Shown: positions 1 through 7,885 of the stretch, piece by piece | Position numbering within the stretch: the stretch's first letter is position 1 | Layout: each line of letters starts with the position of its first letter | Source of the DNA: Acanthamoeba sp. SK_2022b | Lineage: Eukaryota > Discosea > Longamoebia > Acanthamoebidae | Length of the DNA stretch: 15,092 nucleotides | Direction of reading: 5' to 3' | NCBI GenBank assembly: GCA_027943245.1 | Contig: JANDJZ010000238.1 | Location: 1 to 15,092, forward strand | Notes under the pieces: generated by a model | What the model saw: the letters and a program-made list of their open reading frames with translations, nothing else | What the model was told of the DNA's origin: nothing | Databases searched by the model: none | Program-made: the position numbers and the translations under genes

Positions 1-1257
1 TCCTGGACCAACTTGGGCGACCCCACCACCTCCACTGCACAGCTCCCGAATGTTAGAAGAGGGTGAGCACAACGATGTTGGTAAGAAGTACGCATGAAGT
101 CGGCAGGATTGTAGAAACTGGGTGCGTGGAGGCCGAGCGAGGCGAAGTAGGGCAGCACGCCCTTGGTGGAACCTGAATAGACCACCCACCCGCCCTCGGC
201 CAGCAGGATCACTCGGTCGAACATCATGAACATGGCTGACGACGGTTGATGAATGGTCGACACCACCGTGTGCCCGCTGCGCGCTAGAGCTCGCAGAGAC
301 ACCACGAGCCCGAGTGCAGTTGCCGCGTCTAAGCCTGGAGGAATACCTTTGGTATGAGTGCTTTCTTGCCAAAAAAGGATATAAGCATATATTGGTTACC
401 TGTTGTAGGTTCGTCAAGGAAGATTAGGGGAGGATTGCCAACTATCTCTGTCGCGATGTTTGTTCGTTTCCGTTCCCCTCCCGACACTCCCCTCTGCGCT
501 CAACACCATGATTGTCCCAGCTCATCAGAACTGCACCACCGAGAGGAGTTTAGGAACGTACTGTCCAACCGTCTCCCACAATGGTGTTGGCACAGCGCTG
601 GATGCCCATCTCGGTGAGGGCGTCCTCGGCTGCAGCCTTCTTCTCATTCCACGACATCTTGTTGGGTAACTTGAGCAGCGCCGCCGTGGTTACTGTGTTT
701 CGCACAGTGATGTCTGGAAAGAAGATGTCGTCCTGCATGACGTAGGCCATGCGCCTTTTGAGTCGGCTGCCGGGGACTTCCTCACCGTTGATGAGGACCT
801 GGCCGGTCACGTTGTTGGTGATGCGCTTGGAGAGCACGTTGAGCAGAGTGGTCTTGCCTGAGCCCGTGGGGCCCATGACGGCTACCAGCTCTCCTGCCTG
901 CACGCTTCCGTTCACATTATGGAGTAGCTGAATCTCGTTGGTTTGGTAGAGCGGGGCCAGAAGTGTGGAGGGTATGGGCAGCCTGAGGAGAAGCTTGCTA
1001 AGGAGATTGTCGCGCGGCTGGCAGGCGACGACCTTGTAGTTGATGTCATGCCACTCGAGGTTGAGCCGCAGCCGTGGCGGTACACTCGTGAACGGCGTGT
1101 CCTGATCAGCTTTTGCGTACTCCGACACCACAAGCTGCAGGAGGAGCTGTTATTGCAGGTATGGTAGCTTTCGGCTTTGGTTTGGGTTGCGTACCTCTTG
1201 CATCTCCATCCTGTCGTCACCCTCCAAGGTACGGGTACTGTTGCTACGTATGCGCAT
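1..1257 (-). CDS. ABCG-family half-transporter, 5' part (runs off the window at base 1)
   Basis: This is an ATP-driven membrane transporter subunit of the white/ABCG2 type; such half-transporters act as dimers, and the substrate cannot be told from sequence. Exons on the minus strand are 1257-1195, 1134-562, 493-400, 334-92 and 34-1 (partial), with GT-AG introns of 57-68 nt whose phases all agree. The predicted protein begins [15 protein letters not shown] and has Walker A GPTGSGKT at residues 109-116, the ABC signature VSGGE at 215-219, Walker B LIFLDEP, and the H-loop TIHQPSS. The last exon starts at the linker after the nucleotide-binding domain (NPADFMLEVV), so all membrane segments lie outside the window. 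The D-loop region reads EPTTGLD where the neighbouring copy has EPTSGLD. The start is the first in-frame ATG, in a CACCATG context, but it lacks the acidic N-terminus of its partner. Nothing seen breaks the frame. Family is certain; the start is less so. Confidence 0.88.
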
Positions 1258-1629
1258 GGTGAGGCGATTGTGAAGATGTGAAAGTGTGTACCAGGCCCGG
1301 CATATGTATGGCTAGGTTTGCCAGTTCCTTAAGGCTCGGAGAGTCCGAAGTGTACCGAAAATGCCGATGTATGGTATGTGAAGAACGACGTGCGTCGAAA
1401 ACAGAGCATACGCCAAATTGTAATAAACTCGTGATTAGCTTGCAACGCCTTTTCGGGTGCGAGAAAGTATGCATCAATAGGAACTATTGGGCCGTTCACC
1501 CCTGTTGTTCTTAAGTAATTCTCCTGAAAGGGGCCAGTACTAACCTGGTCGACACGGAGCAATGTGTGATTGAAAAGGCAAAGCGCACTGGCTTATCTTT
1601 CTTTACTGGCGCCACCTGCCGCATACCAA
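1258..1629. promoter_or_regulatory. Divergent intergenic region between the two ABCG start codons
   Basis: These 372 bases separate the start codons of the two head-to-head transporter genes and must contain both promoters unless further upstream exons exist. No clear TATA box was recognised. An inverted CCAAT-like element (CTATTGGG, near 1485-1492) is present, and a pyrimidine-rich stretch TTATCTTTCTTTACTGGC lies just upstream of the plus-strand ATG. Short open frames here have no recognisable protein features. Unlike the coding arms, the two halves are not visibly mirror images of each other. Confidence 0.55.
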
Positions 1630-4185
1630 ATGGACCCGGAACAGTACCAAGAAAGCACCAACGGTGATGATCAAGCCTACGAAGGTTTGGACCACGACAT
1701 CTCTTTAGACGCCGAGAGCGAGACCTCGGTACCGTAAGGCCTTACCCGCTGGTGCATTCACTGCTTTAACTTGCTGCCTTTTCGCAGGAGGACGAAGCAA
1801 CCGCGTTTGCTCCCTCGATCTATGCTCGCACTGACCAAGACACCCCAAGTACGAGCAAACCGCCGAGGCTACAGCTCAACCTTGAGTGGCATGACATCAA
1901 CTACAAGGTCGTAATGTACTCGCCGCGGGACAATCTCTTCGCCAAGCTCCTCGTCAAGCTGCCCATACCCTCTTTCCTCTTGGCCCCGCTCTACCTCGGC
2001 AGCGAGCGGCCCATCCTCAACAATGTGAGTGGTAGCGTGCGGGCAGGAGAGCTGGTGGCCATCATGGGCCCCACGGGCTCAGGCAAGACCACTCTGCTCA
2101 ACGTGCTCTCCAAGCGCATCACCAACAACGTGACCGGCCAGGTCCTCATCAACGGTGAGGAAGTCCCCGGCAGCCGACTCAAAAGGCGCATGGCCTACGT
2201 CATGCAGGACGACATCTTCTTCCCACACGTCACTGTGCGGAGCACAGTAACCACGGCGGCACTGCTCAAGTTACCCAACAAGATGTCGTGGAATGAGAAG
2301 AAGGCTGCAGCCGAGGACGCCCTCACCGAGATGGGCATCCAGCGCTGTGCCAACACCATTGTTGGCGATGCCATGACTGTACGACCATCCATGTGTCCAT
2401 CTACCAATGTGTAACACTGACGGACAATCATGGTGTTGAGCGCAGAGGGGAGTGTCGGGAGGGGAACGGAAACGAACAAACATCGCGACAGAGATCGTCG
2501 GCAATCCTCCTCTCATCTTCCTCGATGAACCTACTTCCGGTACATGATTTTAGCAACTCAGATCTATAGTTGGCGGATTCAGCTCACAATCGGCTCAGGC
2601 TTGGATGCTGCGACATCTTTGGGACTGGTGGTGTCGCTGAAGACGCTAGCGCAGAGCGGGCACACGGTGGTGTCGACCATTCATCAACCGTCGTCAGCCA
2701 TGTTCATGATGTTCGACCGAGTGATCCTGCTGGCCGAGGGCGGGTGGGTGGTCTATTCAGGTTCCACCAAGGGCGTGCTGCCCTACTTCGCCTCGCTCGG
2801 CCTCCACGCACCCAGTTTCTACAATCCCGCCGACTTCATGAGTACATCTTACCTTCCTCATATCGTATGGAATGGTTGCTAAACGAAAGAGTTCTCCAGT
2901 GGAGGTGGTGAGCTCGTCCAAGTTGATCAAGGACGGTCGTACAGTGCGACAGCTGTTGATTGACACATATGCCGCTGAGCAGAACACAAAGACCAACTCG
3001 AGCAATGCGTCGGAATGCTCGCTGACGCCAGAGCAGGTGGCGTCGGTGCAGGACGTGAAGAAAGGAAAGAAGTATCCGACGCCATTCTGGACCCAGTTCA
3101 CAGTGTTAGCCATGCGCAGCTTCAAGCAACGCCTGCCTGAGATCCTTGCCTGGCGCCAGATCTTCATCGGCCTTGCGCTGGCTGTGATCGCTGGACTCCT
3201 GTGGCTCCGTCAGGAGCACGACGGTATACCTCTTTCCTCGTTGTCCCTACTTTATGACTGACATCTTTACACATCCTAGAACTGGGAATCAACAACAAGA
3301 ATGGCTTCCTATTCTTCAGCGTGATGTACTGGGTCCTGGTGCCCTGGTTCGACATCTTGATAGCGTGTACCGCCCCTTCCACCACACTTTGTTAAGACAT
3401 CAACGGTATCATCCACTTAATATCAGTGGACAGTCCCGTCAGAGAGGGCGGTGTTCAACAAGGAGCGGGACACGGGCACATACCGCCTGTCAGCGTATTT
3501 CTTGGCCAAGATGACGGCTGAGATACCTCTTCTGCTACTGATGCCACTCGTGTACAGCTGCATCACCTATTGGATGGTATGTTACCTTGACTTTTTTCTC
3601 TGTTGCACATGAGCTAGGAGATGTTCTCATTATCTTTACTCCCTTGGCGTAGGTGGGTTTGACGGCCCATGCAGGAGCGTTCATCTTATTCTGTGTGCTG
3701 ATGTGCCTGTTCGGAGCCCTGGGCGCGGGGATCGGCCTCCTCATCGGCGCAGCCATAGCTGATCGAGTCTTGAGCATGCTCTTCTCACTCATCATTGCTT
3801 ACGGGTCTTTTCTTGTCGGTTAGTGCCTTACCCTTCGCTGCCGACTGTTTTTCATGAGTCTGATACTAATTGTGGATTAACAGGAGGCTTCTTCATCAGT
3901 TCGCGCACGTTGCGCGTGTGGATCGCTTGGACGCGATGGCTCTCGTTCATGAAGTACTGCTACGAGGTGCTGCTCCTCAATGAGTACGAGATAGGCAACG
4001 ACACGTATACGCCCGTGGCGCCGAGCAGCTACTCCATCCCGGTGATCACCGGCAACGACGTGCTCAATCAACTGAACGTGGAAACCAACATTTGGGGCAA
4101 CGTCCTGTTTGTAGTGGGCGTCGCCAGCATTACCCACGTGCTGGCATACCTTGCACTTCGGTTCCTCAACAAGAAGAAGTTTTAA
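1630..4185 (+). CDS. ABCG-family half-transporter, complete (9 exons, 682 residues)
   Basis: This is a white/ABCG2-type half-transporter, expected to dimerise in a membrane and move a lipid or xenobiotic-like substrate; the substrate is unknown. Exons are 1630-1728, 1788-2378, 2446-2539, 2599-2841, 2900-3223, 3280-3366, 3434-3576, 3653-3818 and 3884-4185. All phases agree and the coding length (2049 nt) is a multiple of three. Domains in order: acidic N-terminus; Walker A GPTGSGKT at 127-134; signature VSGGE at 233-237; Walker B LIFLDE at 253-258; H-loop His290; then six hydrophobic segments in the order typical of ABCG proteins. These include the conserved [12 protein letters not shown] motif (joined across the intron 3367-3433) and the loop [13 protein letters not shown] before the last helices. 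The usual family length is about 600-680 residues, so it is full length. Its intron positions match the minus-strand copy. The stop codon overlaps an AATAAA. The start was chosen because the upstream exon splices in phase and supplies the first ATG. Confidence 0.92.
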
Positions 4186-4189
4186 TAAA
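4184..4189 (+). terminator. Polyadenylation signal AATAAA overlapping the ABCG stop codon
   Basis: The canonical AATAAA hexamer begins on the second base of the TAA stop codon (4183-4185). If used, cleavage would fall only about 10-30 nt later, giving an extremely short 3' untranslated region. A GT-containing stretch follows (GTTACGCCTGGTTTTG), as expected of a downstream element. Confidence 0.6.
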
Positions 4190-5060
4190 ACTCATGTTAC
4201 GCCTGGTTTTGATGCTCCCTCAATTCAGTTGAAGATAGGCTGGATAAGTCCAGCCATGCCCATGGGCCAGCAGGTGCAGATGCACACCAGCAAAGAGGGT
4301 CTTGAGTCTAGGTGTGAATGAGGGAGGATGAGAGCGAAGAGATGGATGCAGCAAGGTTGACTGCATAAGGGGTGATGTAGATTCCAATGCCATCGTCCTT
4401 GCGCCAATGTCACTTTTTAATGAACCTAAAAATGCATAGGGCACCTATTCATTTCATGTACATTTCAAGATGTCACTTTTTCATCATAATAGATTTTTGA
4501 TCACAAAACCACAACTGCACATCGGTTCTTCCACCCCAGCCCAGAGATGTACACATCTTAGGTAAAATGCCAGGTACTTGAAGATATTTTGCTACTGTGT
4601 ACAAATCTTTAGATAGAACCTGCACAAGGTACAAAAGGTAAGTGGGAGATTGTGATCAGAGAGATGAGAGGGAGATACCATATTTTTGGTGTTATAACAC
4701 CACTGCTTCCAGTGGTGGAGCACATCCTTGAGCTGCCAGCCAGCAATGTTGATGTTGCTGGTGGTGACTCAACCTCCCCACAATTACCATCTTGCTACAG
4801 CCCTCATGGGGATTTCGGCCAGGAAGCGCCCACCACATCTTGATGTTCTCTGGTCCTTTTTTTCATTGTTTTTGTTTTGGTATCTTGTCTGGTGGATTCA
4901 AACCAATGCCACAGCCATAAGGAAAAGCACTGTATCTCCTTAATATGAATCAGATGCCTTGGATATCTCCTAATCAGATATGCTCTCCATATCTCCAGCC
5001 ATCACAGCAACCATCTCCCTCTCAGTCCTTGTTACAATATGGCATAATGATGCATGTGCA
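4190..5060. other. AT-richer intergenic region, left part of the island
   Basis: No gene could be supported here. The base composition turns visibly AT-richer than the transporter genes. It holds a repeated 12-mer ATGTCACTTTTT at 4407-4418 and 4470-4481, a perfect 14-bp palindrome at 4688-4701, and a 63-codon open frame (4652-4843) with no recognised motif that could be a stray exon of the downstream coiled-coil gene or chance. Confidence 0.5.
4688..4701. repeat. Perfect 14-bp palindrome GGTGTTATAACACC
   Basis: The two 7-bp arms are exact reverse complements with no spacer. It could be a dimeric factor site or chance in AT-rich DNA; nothing nearby assigns it a role. Confidence 0.45.
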
Positions 5061-5082
5061 GGTGGTGTGTTTGCACCTGCCT

Positions 5083-5335
5083 CACACATCACATGCACAT
5101 ACATGACCAGATAGCAAGCATTTTTATGGTAAAGGTGGTGCATGAGCACCATGTACGCAGAGAGAAATGCCAAGAAGACCATCAACATCACATGCCCACA
5201 CATGACCATACAGCAGGCATTTTTGTGATGACAGAGGTGCATTAGCATTGCATACACATGCACAATGGTATGGCAAGCATAAACCCTAAGAAGCCATCAA
5301 CATCACATGCTCAGGTTATATGTGTGGCACAATGG
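5083..5335 (+). repeat. Minisatellite block A, about 114-bp period, plus orientation
   Basis: Units begin with the conserved core CAACATCACATGCCCACACA and its variants near 5083 (a variant lacking the first bases), 5183 and 5297. The spacing is about 100 and then 114 bp. Each unit continues with a GGCATTTTT-like segment, then GGTGCAT(G/T)AGCA, then an ATGCCAAGAAGACCAT-like segment. The third unit decays after about 20 bp. The same unit recurs inverted at 6978-7121 and in direct orientation at 7470-7703. Confidence 0.75.
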
Positions 5336-5812
5336 TGGCAAGCAAGCATGTGTGCTGAAGCAAAACCTTTGTCATCAGCAACTTGGATGAAGCATGGAAT
5401 TACTAAAGTCCATAGGAAGGCTGATATGACAAGTGACGGTCCACCCACTCCACCCAAGTGGCATTGATTGCAGTGACGTTTTTTGTTTTGTTGCATGTAT
5501 CGACCCCCACAAGGACAGATTATCCCACAATTACGCTCCATCCCCCTCACCCCTCAAAGGTAGTTCAGCAATGCTGCTACCATTTTTACCTTGAATTGCT
5601 GGTGTGGAAGCTCAGTGGGGTGGTCAATCATTTTACTGCCTGACCAGAACTGGGAGCATGAAGCACCATACACCTGCCTCCCACATCAACCTTGATCTTT
5701 TGAATTAATTTGGGCTGAAATGCTTCCCACACCAGGCCCCATATGTGTGGTGTGTGGCATGTGGCGTGTGGCGTGTGTGGTGGTTGATGTGTGTGTGTGC
5801 GGTTCTCAACAG

Positions 5813-6710
5813 ATGACCAAGGTGACAGCAATGCTGAAGGGATCAGCACAGCAATGCTGGCTGAGACAGACAACGCCAGATCACCACATATCTCAGGCCA
5901 CACTGCCAACAAGGTATGTTCTTGTTGGTGGTGCTGCATGGGTTAGTAAAGCTGATGTTGCTTGTGTGCTGTTACATCACCAAACAGGCAATGAGAGTGA
6001 TGACCAAGCAGCTTGCACCAGTGGAGATCATCAATGAAAATGGGTCAGTGTTGAAGGTCAAGGAGAAGGAGACTGTGACGAAGCTGGAAGCTGCAGAGAA
6101 GAGAAAAGAAAGTCGCACAAAGAAGGCTGAAGCAGATGTGAAGAAACAAGTGGCAGCGGTGAAGAAGAAGGAGGTAGCAGCAAAGAAGAGGAGAAAAGCT
6201 GCTGCTGAGAAGAAGAGGCTGGCTGAAGAGAAGCAGCTGAAGAAGATCCAAGCGGCCAGCAGGAAGGGGAAGTGCAAGGTGGCCAGTGTGAGTGAGTCTG
6301 AGGGGAGTGACAAGCCTCCCCAACCAAAGAGGAGGAGACTTGCCATCCACAAGCATTTGGCAAAAGCACGTTCCCCCACTGATGGTATGAAGCTCTTTTA
6401 CTTTTTGTTATTTATTAATTGATTGATTGATAACCTTGTAACTCTTTGTCTTTGCTTGCAGATTCAGTGTGGGAAGTTGGACTTCACAAATCTGACATCT
6501 CAAATGGCTACACAACAATGCTGAGGGCAACCCATGCACTGGGTCTCAAGAGGATCATTGTCAGTGAAGAGCTCTTCCAGAAGAAGGGCCTCCTTGAGAA
6601 AGCAGCTGTGGGGCGACAGTGATGAGGATGAGATAGCGCTCTACCTGCACTTTGAGGGAGAATGCAGGTGGATGGCTGATGGTACACCTGTTTACATTGG
6701 CTACCAGTAG
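5813..6710 (+). CDS. Unknown spliced gene: Lys/Ala/Glu-rich coiled-coil protein with nuclear-localisation-like patch (5' end missing, possible frameshift)
   Basis: The family is not recognised. Three exons are supported: 5813-5913 (acceptor TTCTCAACAG), 5988-6384 (donor AAG/GTATGT upstream, acceptor AAACAG) and 6462 onward (donor GTATGA, acceptor TTGCTTGCAG); phases agree. The readable protein starts DQGDSNAEG. It then has a long highly charged alpha-helical/coiled-coil stretch rich in Lys, Ala, Glu and Arg (about 6050-6260), a Ser/Glu patch SVSESEGSD, and the basic cluster PKRRRL, which resembles a nuclear localisation signal. The last exon reads VWEVGLHKSDISNGYTTML and stops at 6620-6622. 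The adjacent frame continues smoothly from about 6605 as LWGDSDEDEIALYLHFEGE to TAG at 6708-6710, which suggests a one-base frame break. Exons before 5813 must exist, because the first exon begins mid-codon, but none was identified. It may be transposon cargo or a decaying host gene. Confidence 0.5.
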
Positions 6711-6977
6711 CCTTCTGCACCCGTGGCCCATTCATCACTATCCTGTGTCCTCCCAAGCCACAGATGAGCACTGCTCTGCTTGTACCAGATAAATACACTT
6801 TATCTGTTTTTCTCACTATTGTTTTCCTTTGTCCTCACTTATGAGGTGGCTGCATACATTCTGCATCCTCTCAATGAGCTGCAGCAGGCAGGTCGCATGA
6901 GATGGCATTAGATGCTGCACTGGATCGCAGAATTTGCCTGCTCTGCGTTCTTCCATTCTCCCAATGAAAAAAGCCGG

Positions 6978-7190
6978 CAATTTGGTCATGTGTGGGCATG
7001 TGATGTTGGAGGTCTTCATGACATTTATGCTTGCAAAACCATCACGGATACATACACAATGCTCAAGCACCTTCTTTCCCACATTACACCCTCTATGTTG
7101 TCATGTTTGGGCATGTGTTGTGGGTGATCATGGTGCCATTTTTGCTTGCAATACCATCACAAAAGTATGCACAATGCTCTTTGCTTTGCA
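6978..7190 (-). repeat. Minisatellite block B, about 113-bp period, inverted orientation
   Basis: The segment 6978-7008 is the reverse complement of 7524-7554 with a single mismatch in 31 bases, and it shares a 26-base core with the unit starting at 5183. A second, more diverged unit core ends near 7121, about 113 bp away. Both units carry the GCTTGCAA(A/T)ACCATCAC and CACAATGCTC segments seen inverted in block A. Confidence 0.75.
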
Positions 7191-7457
7191 CCAGCATTGC
7201 CTTAATGTTGTTATCCCATCCATGGGCACTGGGTGACACTCAGCCTTGCCAATTCAAGCTTTACTCCCAAGCCTGTTGCCAGAGACCACTGCCCACATGC
7301 ACGGCCTTGGCATGATGTCATCCTGCTCATACATAGTCCTAATACACCTCTGCACACATTGATGACAGTGCATCCAATTCATCATCTGGGTAAGTACAAT
7401 GTGAAACACACACATAACTCAATATCTTCCATTTTTAAGTTGTTTTTCCATTGCCCT

Positions 7458-7471
7458 GCTTATGCATAAGC
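7458..7471. repeat. Perfect 14-bp palindrome GCTTATGCATAAGC
   Basis: The arms are exact reverse complements with no spacer, located at the left edge of minisatellite block C. It may be part of a degenerate repeat unit. Confidence 0.45.
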
Positions 7472-7703
7472 ATCATGTACACATATGCGATGGTATAGCA
7501 AGCATAAATGTAATTAAGACCAGCAACATCACATGCCCACACACGACCAAATTGAAGGCTTTTTTGTGGTGAAGGAGGTGCATGAGCACTGCGTACACGT
7601 ATGCAATGGTAGAGCAGAGAGAATGCCAAGAAGACCACAACATCACATGCCCTTACTCGACCAGATAGTGCTCATGCACCACCTTTACCATAAAAATGCT
7701 TGC
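7470..7703 (+). repeat. Minisatellite block C, 114-bp period, plus orientation
   Basis: Unit cores start at 7524 and 7638, exactly 114 bp apart, each beginning CAACATCACATGCCC. The second unit is interrupted: directly after GACCAGATAG the sequence turns into the reverse complement of the same part of block A (7669-7703 against 5114-5148, 35 of 35 bases). This marks a local inversion or template switch within the repeat. Confidence 0.75.
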
Positions 7704-7706
7704 TTC

Positions 7707-7777
7707 ATAAAATCACTTGTTATCTGTAGATTTTCCCAAAAAAATGAGTTAGCATTTTTCACCAAAAGTGATTTTAT
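7707..7777. repeat. AT-rich hairpin with 12-bp perfect arms
   Basis: ATAAAATCACTT (7707-7718) is the exact reverse complement of AAGTGATTTTAT (7766-7777), leaving a 47-nt loop. It adjoins block C and could be a small foldback element end or a transcript hairpin. Confidence 0.5.
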
Positions 7778-7885
7778 ATTTGCAAAATGGGAGATTTGGA
7801 GTTAAAACCTATTTTGAGGAGCTAAATCTTGAAATCAAAATCATCTGGTGCGTGTGATGTGGTGTGATGGATGTGTGTGATCAGT

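Larger units (their letters stand above)
6711..7885. other. Repeat-bearing intergenic region between the coiled-coil gene and the transposase remnant
   Basis: No gene is supported in this 1.2-kb stretch. It contains two minisatellite blocks in opposite orientations (6978-7121 and 7470-7703), a 14-bp perfect palindrome at 7458-7471, and an AT-rich hairpin at 7707-7777. The two flanking coding units converge on it, so it must hold both 3' ends; no canonical AATAAA was noticed for either. Confidence 0.55.

Noticed and set aside
1914..2414. Taking the ABCG protein to start at the ATG at 1914 and to end at 2414
   Set aside because: The frame is open back to 1788 through [11 protein letters not shown], which is conserved in the minus-strand copy. 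The end at 2414 is inside an intron, since splicing 2378 to 2446 restores the ABC signature.
2379..2598. ABCG plus copy as a pseudogene lacking the signature motif
   Set aside because: The apparent break is two short GT-AG introns. The exon 2446-2539 between them encodes VSGGERKR and Walker B in phase.
5258..5643. Open frames at 5258-5467 and 5458-5643 as upstream exons of the coiled-coil gene
   Set aside because: Possible acceptor and donor sites exist (for example TTGCAG at about 5472 and AAG/GTAGTT at about 5558), but phases to 5813 could not be made convincing and part of the sequence is minisatellite.
5972..6379. Long minus-strand open frames (up to 135 codons) rich in Phe, Leu and Ser
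   Set aside because: These are the antisense of the Lys/Glu-rich coiled-coil exon; AAG/GAG codons read backwards give CTT/CTC, so the apparent hydrophobic protein is an artefact.
5083..7703. CRISPR array
   Set aside because: The repeats have a 114-bp period, are imperfect throughout, occur in both orientations and lack unique spacers between conserved short repeats; the context is eukaryotic.
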